Shown here: piece by piece, positions 42,961 to 51,606 of the stretch | How the letters are laid out: the number at the start of each line of letters is the position of its first letter | Position numbering within the stretch: position 1 is the first letter of the stretch | DNA from: Xanthobacter tagetidis | GTDB lineage: Bacteria; Pseudomonadota; Alphaproteobacteria; Rhizobiales; Xanthobacteraceae | Direction of reading: 5' to 3' | DNA: 64,000 nt | Assembly: GCF_003667445.1 (NCBI RefSeq) | Contig: NZ_RCTF01000003.1 | Span: forward strand, 1 to 64,000 | Position numbers and translations under genes: made by a program | The notes under the pieces: generated by a model | What the model was told of the DNA's origin: nothing | Databases searched by the model: none | What the model saw: the letters and a program-made list of their open reading frames with translations, nothing else

Positions 42961-43458
42961 TCATTGGGCGGCCGCGCGGGGCGCGGCGTTGAGCACCGAG
43001 AGCGCGGCATCCACCATGCCCTGGTAGCCGGTGCAGCGGCAGAGATTGCCGGCCAGCGCGCGGCGCACGCTGGCCTCGTCCGCCGGACCGCCGTCGAGGT
43101 CGCGCTGCAATTCGATCAGCGTCATCACCACGCCGGGGGTGCAGTAGCCGCATTGCAGGCCATGATGGGCGCTGAGCGCCTCCTGGATCGGATGCAGCGT
43201 GCCGTCGGGGAGAGCGACGCCCTCGATGGTGGTGACGGCGCGCCCGCGCGCCTGCACCGCCAAGGTGAGGCAGGAGCGCACGCTCTCGCCGTCAAGCAGC
43301 ACCGTGCAGGCGCCGCACACGCCGTGCTCGCAGCCCATGTGGGTGCCGGTGAGATGGAGGGAATGGCGCAGGAAGTCGCACAGATGCGCGCGCGGCTCCA
43401 CCTCGCCTTCGCGCGGCGTGCCGTTGACGGTGAGGGCGATGCGCACCCGCTCGCTCAT
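42961..43458 (-). CDS. 2Fe-2S small subunit of molybdenum hydroxylase
   Basis: The 165-residue protein carries two 2Fe-2S clusters: a plant-type one (C43, C48, C51, C63 in GCEHGVCGAC and SC) and a C-terminal one (C103, C106, C140, C142 in CGYC and CRC). This is the CoxS/XdhA-type subunit passing electrons from the Mo site to FAD. The ATG overlaps the stop of the FAD subunit gene by four bases. The cofactor spacing is canonical, so the subunit should be functional. Confidence 0.96.
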   Translation of the reverse strand: MSERVRIALTVNGTPREGEVEPRAHLCDFLRHSLHLTGTHMGCEHGVCGACTVLLDGESVRSCLTLAVQARGRAVTTIEGVALPDGTLHPIQEALSAHHGLQCGYCTPGVVMTLIELQRDLDGGPADEASVRRALAGNLCRCTGYQGMVDAALSVLNAAPRAAAQ

Positions 43459-44327
43459 GCCGCCGCCCTCCGCGCCCGGCCGGCGGCGCGCGCCAGTGCG
43501 CGCTCCGTGAGCACGCCGGCGAGATGGCGCTTGTAGGCGGGCGGCGCGAACGGCGCTTCGTCGGCCGCAAGTGCGCCGGCCGCCGCCCCGGCGGCGCGGA
43601 ACGCGTCCTGATCGGCGCGGGCGCCGACGAGGTCCGCTTCGATGCCGGACAGCCGCACCGGCGCCTCGGCGAGGCCGCCGATGGCGATGGCGAGGCGGGA
43701 GAACGCGCCGGACGCGTCCAGCGTGGCGAGGGCGGCGACGCACACCACGCAGAAGCTCTCGCCGCGCCGCGTCACCTCCTCGAAGGCATGGCCGTGGCCC
43801 TTGGGCCAGAGCCGAAGCGCGACCCGCGTCAGCATCTCGTCGGGCGCGATCTGGGTCATGAGATAGCCTTCGGCGAGTTCGCCGATGGGAAACTGCCGCG
43901 CGCCGGCCGCGCTCTCCACCGTCAGCATCGCGTCGAGGGCGCTTGCGGCCACGGGGATCTCGGCGGTGGGGTCCATGTGGGCGATGCTGCCGCCCACCGT
44001 GCCGCGGTTGCGGGTCTGCTGGAAGCCCACATGCTCCATCGCCTCCGCCAGCAGGGGACAGGCCTCGTGCACCAGAGCGGCGCGCTCGGCGGCGCGCTGG
44101 CGCGTCATGGTGCCGATCACCAGCGCGTCGCCCGCGCGGCTGATGCCGGCCAGTTCCGGCACGCCGTTGAGGTCGATGAGGTGGGTCGGGCCGGCGAGGC
44201 GCAAATTCATCATCGGCAGCAGCGACTGCCCGCCGGCGAGCACCCGCGCATCGTCCAGCCCCGCGAGCATGTCCAGCGCTTCCGCCTTGGTGGCCGGCGC
44301 GTGATAAGCGAAGGGCGCGGCCTTCAT
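43455..44327 (-). CDS. FAD-binding medium subunit of molybdenum hydroxylase
   Basis: The 290-residue CoxM-type subunit has both FAD motifs, AGGQSLLPMMNLRL (about 32-45) and RNRGTVGGSIAHMDPTAE (about 107-124). The C-terminal domain is that of CO-dehydrogenase flavoprotein subunits. It accepts electrons from the 2Fe-2S subunit and hands them to an acceptor. It overlaps both neighbours by four bases, giving the order large-medium-small. Confidence 0.95.
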   Translation of the reverse strand: MKAAPFAYHAPATKAEALDMLAGLDDARVLAGGQSLLPMMNLRLAGPTHLIDLNGVPELAGISRAGDALVIGTMTRQRAAERAALVHEACPLLAEAMEHVGFQQTRNRGTVGGSIAHMDPTAEIPVAASALDAMLTVESAAGARQFPIGELAEGYLMTQIAPDEMLTRVALRLWPKGHGHAFEEVTRRGESFCVVCVAALATLDASGAFSRLAIAIGGLAEAPVRLSGIEADLVGARADQDAFRAAGAAAGALAADEAPFAPPAYKRHLAGVLTERALARAAGRARRAAA

Positions 44328-46687
44328 AAGCGCGCCTCCGGTGTCGCCAAATCCGGATGCATCAGCGCGAACAGGCGCGACGGCGTCGCCGGCAGGTCGC
44401 GGACGGCGACGCCGAACGGCTTGAGCGCGTCCTCCACCGCCGAGGCGATCACCGCCAGCGCGGCGATCGTGCCGCTCTCGCCCGCGCCCTTCACGCCGAG
44501 CGGATTGAGCGGGGAGGGCGATTCCATGTGGTGCACCTCGATCCGCGGCGAGGTGTCGGCGGTGGCGAGCAGATAGTCGGCATAGGTGCAGGTGAGCGGC
44601 TGTCCGTCGTCGCCATAGGCCATCAGTTCGTAGAGCGCGGTGCCGAGCCCGTGCACCACGCCGCCGATGATTTGCCCGTCCACCATCATCGGATTGATGA
44701 GGCGCCCGCAGTCATGCACCACCACGTAGCGCGTCACGCTGACGATGCAGGTGGCCGGGTCCACCTCCACCTCGCACACATGCGTTCCGTTGCAATAGGT
44801 CATGCCCTTCGGCTGGTAGTCCACAGCCGCCGAAAGGCCCGGCGGCGTGCCGGGGGGGAGGGCGAAGCCGGGCAGGCCGGCGAGCGCGGAAGCGACCTCG
44901 CCGAGCGAGCGCCCGCGCCCGGGCACGCCCTTCACATGCACCCGGCCGGCGGACAGCTCCAGGTCCTCCGGGTCCGCCTCCAGCCACTGGGAGGCGACCT
45001 TGAGGACTTTGGCGCGCACTTCGCCGGCCGCCTGGTGCGCGGCATTGCCGGCGGTCACCGCCTGGCGGCTCGCGAACGCGCCGAGGCCGAGCGGGCTCGC
45101 GGCGGTGTCGCCGGCGATCACGCTCACCGCGTCGGGGCGCACGCCGAGGCCGTCGGCCACCACTTGGGCGAGCATGGTCACGGTGCCCTGGCCCTGCGCC
45201 GCCGCGCCGGTCGTCACCACCACCTTGCCGGACGGCCCGATGCGCACCGAGGCGCTCTCGAACGGCCCGCGCCCGGAGCCCTCCACGTAGTTCGATAGGC
45301 CGATGCCGATGACGCGCCCCTCGGCGCGGGCCTTGGCGCGGCGCGCCTCGAACCCGTCCCAGCCGGCATGCGCCAGCGCGCGCGCCATGCATTGAGGATA
45401 GTCGCCGCTGTCATAGATCATGGAGCCGCCGTCGCGGGTCTTCAGGCCGCTGTCGTAGGGCATCTGCGCGGGCTGGATCAGGTTGCGGCGGCGAATCTCG
45501 GCGCGGTCGAGGCCGAGCCTCTCCGCAAGCCGGTCCAGCAGCCGCTCCATCACGAACGTGCCCTGCGGCCGGCCGGCGCCGCGTGTGGGTGTGGACGGGA
45601 TGAGATTGGTGAGGCTCAGCGCGATGTCGAGCCGGTAGCTCGGCAGGACATAGGGGCCGATGAGGTTGGTGGCGGAATTGTAGGGCAAGGCGACGCCATA
45701 GGGCGTGTAGGCGCCGTGGTCGTGCACCAGCGTCCCGCGGATGCCCATGAGCCGCCCCTCGGCGTCGCAGGCCGCCTCCACGGACCAGTACTGGTCGCGC
45801 TCCTGCACCGTGGACATGAAGTTCTCGAACCGGTCCTCGATCCACTTCACCGGCGCGCCGGTGAGCACCGCCGCCGCCGCGACCGCCAGTTCCTCCGGAT
45901 GGAACACGAATTTCGGGCCGAAGCCGCCGCCCACGTCCGGCGCCACCACCCGAACTTGGTGCTCGGCAAGGCCCAGCGTGCGCACCAGCACGCGCTTGGC
46001 CTGGTGCGGCATCTGGGTGGAATCCCACACCGTGAGCAAGTCCTCGCCGGCATCAAAGCGGGCGACGAGGCCGCGCGGCTCGATGGAATGGCCGCCCCCC
46101 TTGTGGATGTGGAAGTCCTCGGCGATCACGTGCGCCGCGCCGGCGAAAGCGCCGTCCACGTCGCCATAGGCGGCGCTCATCTGCGCCACCAGATTGTCCG
46201 GGCAGTCGAGCCGCGCCTGCGGCGCGCCGTCCTTCAGCCCTTCGCGCGGATCGACGATGGCGGGCAGGGGATCGAATGTGACGCCGATCAGCCCGAGCGC
46301 ATCCTCCGCCACGTGGCGGCTCTCGGCGATGACGAGGGCGATGGGCTCGCCCACATGGCACACCTCGTCGCGCGCCAGCACGAACGGGTCCACGTCGAAG
46401 CGGATGGCGCCGGAGGGCATGGCGAGCGGGATGCGGTCGCAGGTCAAAAGCGGCCGCAGGTCCTGATAGGTCAGCACCCGCACGACGCCGGGCAGCGCCT
46501 GCGCCGCCGCGGTGTCGATGGCGCCAAGGCGGGCATGGGCGTAGGGGCTGCGCAGGAACGCCGCGTGCAGCATGCCCGGCAGGTGGATGTCGTCGACGAA
46601 GCGGCCCTTGCCGCGCAGAAGCGCGTCGTCCTCCAGGCGGCGCACCGCCTGGCCGAACCACGTCTCCTTCTGCTGCGCGGCGTTCAT
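44324..46687 (-). CDS. Molybdopterin-binding large subunit of molybdenum hydroxylase
   Basis: The 787-residue protein belongs to the xanthine dehydrogenase/CoxL family and hydroxylates carbon atoms of aldehydes or N-heterocycles using water. It shows GKGRFVDDI (27-35), DVGGGFGPK, RGAGRPQGTFVMERLLD around the substrate pocket, and the catalytic Glu in GVKGAGESGTI near the C terminus. The CO-dehydrogenase loop AYRCSFR is absent, so CO is not the substrate. It overlaps the medium-subunit gene. Context (flavoprotein, 2Fe-2S protein, hydantoinase) favours an N-heterocycle. No XdhC-type maturation gene is within the window. Confidence 0.94.
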   Translation of the reverse strand: MNAAQQKETWFGQAVRRLEDDALLRGKGRFVDDIHLPGMLHAAFLRSPYAHARLGAIDTAAAQALPGVVRVLTYQDLRPLLTCDRIPLAMPSGAIRFDVDPFVLARDEVCHVGEPIALVIAESRHVAEDALGLIGVTFDPLPAIVDPREGLKDGAPQARLDCPDNLVAQMSAAYGDVDGAFAGAAHVIAEDFHIHKGGGHSIEPRGLVARFDAGEDLLTVWDSTQMPHQAKRVLVRTLGLAEHQVRVVAPDVGGGFGPKFVFHPEELAVAAAAVLTGAPVKWIEDRFENFMSTVQERDQYWSVEAACDAEGRLMGIRGTLVHDHGAYTPYGVALPYNSATNLIGPYVLPSYRLDIALSLTNLIPSTPTRGAGRPQGTFVMERLLDRLAERLGLDRAEIRRRNLIQPAQMPYDSGLKTRDGGSMIYDSGDYPQCMARALAHAGWDGFEARRAKARAEGRVIGIGLSNYVEGSGRGPFESASVRIGPSGKVVVTTGAAAQGQGTVTMLAQVVADGLGVRPDAVSVIAGDTAASPLGLGAFASRQAVTAGNAAHQAAGEVRAKVLKVASQWLEADPEDLELSAGRVHVKGVPGRGRSLGEVASALAGLPGFALPPGTPPGLSAAVDYQPKGMTYCNGTHVCEVEVDPATCIVSVTRYVVVHDCGRLINPMMVDGQIIGGVVHGLGTALYELMAYGDDGQPLTCTYADYLLATADTSPRIEVHHMESPSPLNPLGVKGAGESGTIAALAVIASAVEDALKPFGVAVRDLPATPSRLFALMHPDLATPEARL

Positions 46688-46694
46688 GTCCGCC

Positions 46695-47069
46695 TCAGGC
46701 TCCCGCCGCGACCTTGCCGACGCCGGTCTTCAGCGCGTGCTCCAAGCGCTCGTCGGGCGGGGTGATCTCGGTGACGAGGTCCCTCAGGTGCGCCTTGTTG
46801 CCGAGCGGCTCCAGCACCATGTCGCGCGGTTCGAGGCGCGCGGTGCAGGCGTATTCGACCTTGCCGTCGATGACGATCATGCACTCCTTGCAGGTGTTGG
46901 CGTTGATGCAGGCATGCCGCACCGACAGCGTCTCGTCGAGATTGGCCCGCACGAAGCGCAGCCCGTCCAGCACCGACTGGCCGGGCGTGTAGGGCACCTC
47001 GTAGGACGAGGTCGTGGCCGCATCGCCGGCATTGCCGCGGCGGACGATCAAGGTGGCGGTCTCACGCAT
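46695..47069 (-). CDS. Small 2Fe-2S protein, SdhB/FrdB N-domain type
   Basis: The 124-residue protein matches only the N-terminal ferredoxin domain of succinate dehydrogenase/fumarate reductase B subunits, without the C-terminal 4Fe-4S/3Fe-4S domain. The cluster cysteines are C54, C60, C63 and C75 (CINANTCKECMIVIDG). The first gap is five residues where SdhB has four, which is unusual. It overlaps the flavoprotein gene by one base and should be its electron partner, giving a minimal FrdAB-like reductase. The position just before the molybdenum hydroxylase supports a shared pathway. Confidence 0.85.
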   Translation of the reverse strand: MRETATLIVRRGNAGDAATTSSYEVPYTPGQSVLDGLRFVRANLDETLSVRHACINANTCKECMIVIDGKVEYACTARLEPRDMVLEPLGNKAHLRDLVTEITPPDERLEHALKTGVGKVAAGA

Positions 47070-48769
47070 CAGGCGACCTCGCGGATGGTTCGGCCCTCGA
47101 CGGGCGTGCGGCCGAGGACGATGGCGTCGCCGTCCAGCGTCACCGTGTGGTGCAGCACGAAGGCGTCGTCCATGGCGGGGAAGTCGTCGCGCTGGTGCGC
47201 GCCGCGGCTCTCCTTGCGGGCGATGGCGCAGAGCGTCACCACCTCGGCCACCAGCAGCATGGTGCGCAGGTCGAACCAGTCGAGCCGCGCCATGTTGTAG
47301 GGACCGGGCGCGCCGGGCGGCACCGCGCCGAGGCGGGCCTTGAGGCCGGCAATGGCGCCGAGCGCCCGGGTGAGGCTCTCCTCGGTGCGGAACGGGCCCA
47401 CGTCGGCCGCCATGACGGCCTGGAGTTCGGCGATCAGGCCGGCGAAGTTCTCACCCTCCTTCGGCCCGCCGGCGGCGGCGAGGTCGAGCGCGCCGGCAGG
47501 AACCGGGGCATCCGCATTGCCGGCCGCCTTGGCGAAGCGCGCGGCGGAATGGCCGGCGGTGCGGCCGAACACGAACGCCTCGGTGATGGCGTTGCCGGAG
47601 AGCCGGTTGGCGCCGTTCGAGCCGCCGTTCGCCTCGCCGCAGGAGAACAGGCCGGGCACGCCGGTGCGCATGGCCGCGTCCACCTTCACGCCGCCCATGT
47701 GGTAGTGCGCGATGGGCGCCACCTCGATGGGCATCTGCGTCAGGTCGATGCCGTTGGCGGCGAGCTTGTCGATCACCGGCCCGAACGAGGCGCGCAGCTC
47801 CGCCTCGGGAATGTGCTGGAAGGAGAGATAGGCCCCGCCCGCCGGCGAGCCGCGCCCGGCCTTCACCTCCGAGAGGATGGCGAAGGTGGCGCGGTCGCGC
47901 GTCACGTTGTAGGTGCCGGCCTCCTCGTTGCCATAGTCGTTCACGAACTCGCGCATCTCGGCGTTCAGCAGCCGGCCGCCGAGCTTGTAGCGGAACGGGT
48001 CCCACATGATCGGGTCCATGCCCACGAGGCGCGGGGCGAGATGGCCGATGGGGAAGAACTGCACGAACTCCATGTCGGTCAGCGTCGCGCCGGCCCGCAG
48101 CGCCAGCGCGTAGCCGTCGCCGCCCATGTTGGCGGAGGCGCTGTTGCGCTGGTAGAGGCGGGTGAGGCCGCCGGTGGCGATCACCACCGCCTTCGCCGAA
48201 ATGGCCACCGGCCGTCCGTCCGCGAGCGAGAAGCCCACCGCGCCGGTGGCGGCGCCGTCGGTCACCACGATGTCGGTAATGTAGAGGTCGCCGACCCGCG
48301 TCACCTCCTTCTGCCGCACCACGCGGGTGCGCAGGGTCTTGGCCACCGCGGGGCCGGTGGAGAGGAAGTCCACATAGACGCAGCGCGGCCGGTCGTGGCC
48401 CGGCGCATGGGCCTGGCGGATCGAGCCGTTGGCATTGCGCGCCCAGCCCACCTTCCACTCGTCGAGCTGGAGAATGTCGCGCGGACCCTCCTCGCACACC
48501 AGTTGCGCGAGCGAGACGTCGCACAGGTCGCGGCCCGCCGCGAGCGTGTCGGCGAGGTGGAATTCCGGGCTGTCCGGCGTCTGCGAGCCGAGCGCCACCG
48601 CCACCGTCATCTGCGCCATGATGGTGGCGCCGGAGCGGCTGATGAGGCTGCGGTCGGCGAGGATGACGCTGACGCCTCCGTTCGCCGCCTCCAGCGCCGC
48701 CATCATGCCGGCGGCACCGGAGCCGATCACCAGCACATCGGTTTTCAGTTCAACCACGTCCATTGCCAC
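47069..48769 (-). CDS. FAD flavoprotein of the fumarate reductase/aspartate oxidase family
   Basis: The 566-residue protein has the FAD motif VLVIGSGAAGMMAALEA (about 12-28), SGATIMAQM, the active-site stretch HYHMGGVKVD, and SCGEANGGSNGANRLSGNAI, which place it with FrdA/SdhA/NadB flavoproteins. These reduce or form C=C bonds next to carbonyl groups. The start is GTG 48767-48769 because AAAGG lies seven bases upstream; ATG 48761-48763 is the alternative. It is the second gene after the MarR regulator and is followed by its presumed 2Fe-2S partner. A ring or side-chain C=C reduction in the island's pathway is inferred. Confidence 0.88.
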   Translation of the reverse strand: MAMDVVELKTDVLVIGSGAAGMMAALEAANGGVSVILADRSLISRSGATIMAQMTVAVALGSQTPDSPEFHLADTLAAGRDLCDVSLAQLVCEEGPRDILQLDEWKVGWARNANGSIRQAHAPGHDRPRCVYVDFLSTGPAVAKTLRTRVVRQKEVTRVGDLYITDIVVTDGAATGAVGFSLADGRPVAISAKAVVIATGGLTRLYQRNSASANMGGDGYALALRAGATLTDMEFVQFFPIGHLAPRLVGMDPIMWDPFRYKLGGRLLNAEMREFVNDYGNEEAGTYNVTRDRATFAILSEVKAGRGSPAGGAYLSFQHIPEAELRASFGPVIDKLAANGIDLTQMPIEVAPIAHYHMGGVKVDAAMRTGVPGLFSCGEANGGSNGANRLSGNAITEAFVFGRTAGHSAARFAKAAGNADAPVPAGALDLAAAGGPKEGENFAGLIAELQAVMAADVGPFRTEESLTRALGAIAGLKARLGAVPPGAPGPYNMARLDWFDLRTMLLVAEVVTLCAIARKESRGAHQRDDFPAMDDAFVLHHTVTLDGDAIVLGRTPVEGRTIREVA

Positions 48770-48807
48770 TGTCGCGCCTTTCTCACTGGGTCGGCCGGGT
48801 GGAACCG

Positions 48808-49347
48808 TCAGACCGTGGCCGCCGAGCGGGCCGCCTGGTTGTAGTATCCGGACACCGCGCGCAGCACCTCGCCCACCTCGGAGAGGATCTCCTCGGACGG
48901 GCCGGAGGACCGCAGCGGCTTCACCAGCAATTGCTCGCGGATGGCGGCGTAGCGGGTGCAGGCGTCGAGCCCGGCCTGCGTTGCCTCCACCACCTTTTCC
49001 TTGCCCACGCGGCGGGTCTTCACGAGGCCCGCGCCTTCCAGCTTGCGCAGCGCGTAGGTTGCGACGTGGGTCTCCTCGATGTCGAGGATGAGGGCCACGT
49101 CCGCCACCGACTTCGGCCGGTCGCGGTGGCGCACGATGTGGAGGATCAGCACCTCCAGCGGCGAGAGGTTCGGCACGCCTGCCGCCGCCATGCAGCGCAC
49201 GATCCAGCGCTCGAAGGCATGTACCGCCAGGATCAGCCCGAACTCGGTCTCCGACAACGCCGGAGAGCCGCCCGCGGCGAGGTGCGCCGAGGAGACGATT
49301 GGCTCGTAGATGGCCGCGTCCGCCGGCCGGCGCCTCGAACCTCTCAT
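48808..49347 (-). CDS. MarR-like winged-helix regulator
   Basis: The 179-residue protein has a winged-helix domain of the MarR type (LSPLEVLILHIVRHRDRPKSVADVALILDIEETHVATYALRKLEGAGLV). The N-terminal PIVSSAHLAAGGSP is a hallmark of a subfamily found next to catabolic genes. ATG 49345-49347 with GGAG eight bases ahead is preferred; TTG 49402-49404 with AAGG ahead is possible and would add 19 residues. It is the first gene of the island's operon, 38 bases before the flavoprotein. A palindromic operator lies just upstream, indicating autoregulation and ligand-controlled expression of the whole island. Confidence 0.85.
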   Translation of the reverse strand: MRGSRRRPADAAIYEPIVSSAHLAAGGSPALSETEFGLILAVHAFERWIVRCMAAAGVPNLSPLEVLILHIVRHRDRPKSVADVALILDIEETHVATYALRKLEGAGLVKTRRVGKEKVVEATQAGLDACTRYAAIREQLLVKPLRSSGPSEEILSEVGEVLRAVSGYYNQAARSAATV

Positions 49348-49421
49348 GAGCCAGTCTCCTGCCGCATCGGGTGCGCGGTCCGGCTCCGCTTCCTGGTCGA
49401 TCAATTTCGCAGCCTTCTGCC

Positions 49422-49446
49422 TAATTACGGAGCCGTGCCGTAATTA
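49422..49446. promoter_or_regulatory. Palindromic operator upstream of the MarR-like gene
   Basis: TAATTACGG (49422-49430) and CCGTAATTA (49438-49446) form a perfect 9-base inverted repeat with a 7-base centre. The site stands 18 bases upstream of the earliest possible start of the regulator, inside an AT-rich pocket (49438-49480) that should hold the promoter. Its size and symmetry fit a MarR dimer site. Confidence 0.75.
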
Positions 49447-49581
49447 CCGTTTATTTTTAATAACTTAAAGGTGCGGATTTGCGGATGGCAAGGGCAAACT
49501 GCCAAATTCCCATCCATTTTACCGACTTTTTGCCTGCAAATTATCAGTGTCAGGCAGGACTATGCAGGCTGCGTGCCAGCT

Positions 49582-50355
49582 TCAGCGCTCCACGAACGCC
49601 TTCTCGATCACATAGTGGCCCGGATTGGCGTTGCTGCCTTCCGCGAGGCCCTGGGCCTTCAGCCACACCGTCATGTCGGCCAGCATGGCCGGGCTGCCGC
49701 ACAGCATGAAGCGGTCGCCCTCGGCCGCGATCGCGGGCAAGCCGAGGTCGCCCGGCAGGCGGCCGGCCGTGAAGGCGTCGGTGATGCGGCCGGTGTTCTC
49801 GAACGGCTCGCGCGTGACCATGGGGTGGTAGACCAATTGGTCGCGGATCATCTCGCCCAGCAGCTCGTCGGCGGGCAGGTGGTTCAGGATCAGGTCCTGG
49901 TAGGCCAGTTCCGCCTTGAAGCGGCAACCGTGGACCAGAACGACCTTCTCGAACCGCTCATAGGTGGACGGGTCACGGATCACGCTCAGGAACGGGGCCA
50001 GCCCCGTCCCGGTGCCGAGCAGATAGAGCCGGGCGCCGGGCAGCAGCGCGTCGTGCACCAGCGTGCCGGTCGGCTTGCGCCCCACCAGGATGGCGTCGCC
50101 CTCCTTCAGGTGCTGCAGACGCGAGGTGAGGGGGCCGTCCGGCACCTTGATGGAGAAGAATTCCAGCCGGTCGTCATAGGTCGGGCTTGCGATGGAATAG
50201 GCGCGCAGCAAAGGGCGCCCCTCCAGCGACAGGCCGATCATGGTGAACTGCCCGCTGGCGAAGCGGAACGCGGGATCGCGGGTGGTCGCGAAGCTGAACA
50301 GCGTGTCGGTCCAATGGCGGACGGACAGCACCGTCTCGGTGTTGAAGTTGCTCAT
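49582..50355 (-). CDS. fpr: Ferredoxin/flavodoxin-NADP reductase
   Basis: The 257-residue protein is a bacterial subclass FPR. RAYSIASP (about 51-58) binds FAD, GTGTGLAPFLS (about 115-125) binds the nucleotide, and the conserved C terminus AFVER, which in this group covers the flavin, is intact. It exchanges electrons between NADPH and ferredoxin or flavodoxin, often under oxidative stress. It is encoded downstream of the cysteine-dioxygenase-like gene with an 81-base gap. It could serve general metabolism or supply the neighbouring oxygenases and molybdenum hydroxylase; that link is inference. Confidence 0.93.
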   Translation of the reverse strand: MSNFNTETVLSVRHWTDTLFSFATTRDPAFRFASGQFTMIGLSLEGRPLLRAYSIASPTYDDRLEFFSIKVPDGPLTSRLQHLKEGDAILVGRKPTGTLVHDALLPGARLYLLGTGTGLAPFLSVIRDPSTYERFEKVVLVHGCRFKAELAYQDLILNHLPADELLGEMIRDQLVYHPMVTREPFENTGRITDAFTAGRLPGDLGLPAIAAEGDRFMLCGSPAMLADMTVWLKAQGLAEGSNANPGHYVIEKAFVER

Positions 50356-50436
50356 GGGCCTCGGTCTGGACGGTTTTGTTGTTTGGTTTTTCAGGAACGC
50401 GGACCGGCGGCGATCGCGGCGCCGGGCCGATTTCGT

Positions 50437-50955
50437 TCAGAGCGCGGCCAGCTCGTATTCCCGGTCGATGGAATTGGCATGCTGGCGGTGGTCGAAGCCG
50501 TAGATGTGCAGCGAGATCGCCTCCTCGGCGCCGAGATTGGCCATCTGGTGCAGGTTCGGGCCGGTGGGCAGCATGCAGGCCACATAGCCGGGACCGCGCG
50601 TGGCGGTGGACTTCAGCACCGCCCGCCGCGCATCGATGGCCGCAAACCGGCTCTCGCCCACGGTGCCCTTCAGCACCGCGAAGCAGCAGGAGCAGTGGTG
50701 GTCGTGGATCGAGGTGCGCGCGCCGACGTCCCACACCATGGCCCAGACGCTGATGTCGTCGTCGCCATAGACGAGGTTGCGGGCATAGCCGCCGGGATTG
50801 CGCTTGAGCGCGATGCCGTCGAGCAGGCCGGGCCGCGCGGCAAGGGCGTCGAGGGTCAGATGGGCGGCCTTCAGATAATCGTCCGCCGTGGCGCGGCTGG
50901 CGCTGCCGAGGCGGGAGAGCAAAGCGGTGTCGTACTGGTCGTTCAGAGCGTTCAT
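50437..50955 (-). CDS. Cysteine dioxygenase-family thiol dioxygenase
   Basis: The 172-residue cupin has the thiol-dioxygenase iron ligands H84 and H86 (SIHDHHCSC) and H136 or H150 (NLHQM, SLHIYGFDH). It oxidises a thiol such as cysteine to a sulfinate with O2. Bacterial relatives split between cysteine and 3-mercaptopropionate, and the substrate cannot be fixed from these motifs. Length is slightly shorter than mammalian CDO and usual for bacteria. It is divergent from an Lrp-type regulator, an arrangement that suggests amino-acid-responsive control. Confidence 0.88.
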   Translation of the reverse strand: MNALNDQYDTALLSRLGSASRATADDYLKAAHLTLDALAARPGLLDGIALKRNPGGYARNLVYGDDDISVWAMVWDVGARTSIHDHHCSCCFAVLKGTVGESRFAAIDARRAVLKSTATRGPGYVACMLPTGPNLHQMANLGAEEAISLHIYGFDHRQHANSIDREYELAAL

Positions 50956-51051
50956 GACTCACCCATTCGCGCGGGAATGAGCAAGGCTAGAGTGTGCAGT
51001 GCGAAAGCGGCTTGCGAACTTGGCGCGAAAATGCCTTGGAAGGGGAATGAT

Positions 51052-51078
51052 TTTCTAATATTTCTAGAATTTCTGGAT
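51052..51078. promoter_or_regulatory. Three 9-base direct repeats in the cdo-lrp intergenic region
   Basis: TTTCTAATA, TTTCTAGAA and TTTCTGGAT follow one another without gaps at 51052-51060, 51061-51069 and 51070-51078. The centre also forms TTCTAGAA. The array lies in the 158-base gap between the divergent dioxygenase and Lrp genes, 36 bases before the Lrp start. Lrp/AsnC proteins bind phased, degenerate AT-rich sites, so it is a candidate operator. Confidence 0.5.
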
Positions 51079-51113
51079 GATGTATCCCTTCCAACCCTCA
51101 AGTGGAGGATGGC

Positions 51114-51602
51114 TTGGCGCGCAACCCCCATGTGAGTCTCGATCCGATCGATCTGCGCCTGCTGCGGCTGCTCCAGCAGGATGCGGAACTGCCCTTGGCG
51201 GACCTCGCCGAGCGGGTCGGCCTGTCGCCGACGCCGTGCTGGCGGCGCATCCAGAAGCTGGAGAAAGCGGGCATCATCCGCCGGCGGGTGGCGCTGCTCG
51301 ACCGCAAGCTGCTGAATGCCGGCGTCACCGTCTTCATCGCCGTGCGCACGGCCAAGCATTCCGCCGAATGGCTGGGGGAGTTCGCCGTGGCGGTGCGCGA
51401 CATTCCCGAGATCGTGGATTTCTACCGCATGAGCGGGGAGATCGACTATCTGCTGAAGGCGCTGGTGCCGGATATCGCCGCCTATGACGCGCTCTACAAG
51501 AAGCTGATCTCGCGCATCGAGCTGTCGGACGTGACCTCCATGTTTGCCATGGAGGAGCTGAAGTCCACCACCGAGATCCCGCTCGACTTTGCGCGGCCCT
51601 GA
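51114..51602 (+). CDS. Lrp/AsnC-family transcriptional regulator
   Basis: The 162-residue protein has an N-terminal helix-turn-helix (LPLADLAERVGLSPTPCWRRIQKLEKAGII) and a C-terminal RAM (AsnC) ligand-binding domain (EFAVAVRDIPEIVDFYRMSGEIDYLLKALVPD). The start is read as TTG 51114, five bases after GGAGG at 51104-51108; GTG 51102 overlaps that ribosome site and is less likely. It is divergent from the thiol dioxygenase and most likely activates it in response to an amino acid such as cysteine. The end is convergent with an MFS gene. Confidence 0.92.
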   Translation: MARNPHVSLDPIDLRLLRLLQQDAELPLADLAERVGLSPTPCWRRIQKLEKAGIIRRRVALLDRKLLNAGVTVFIAVRTAKHSAEWLGEFAVAVRDIPEIVDFYRMSGEIDYLLKALVPDIAAYDALYKKLISRIELSDVTSMFAMEELKSTTEIPLDFARP

Positions 51603-51606
51603 CGGC

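Noticed and set aside
42961..46687. CO dehydrogenase (coxMSL)
   Set aside because: The large subunit lacks the AYRCSFR copper-binding loop and has RGAGRPQ there, so a general Mo hydroxylase is the supported call.
49530..49556. TGCCTG/CAGGCA hairpin as terminator of fpr
   Set aside because: For the minus-strand gene the T-run is on the wrong side, and the stem is only six bases with a 14-base loop.
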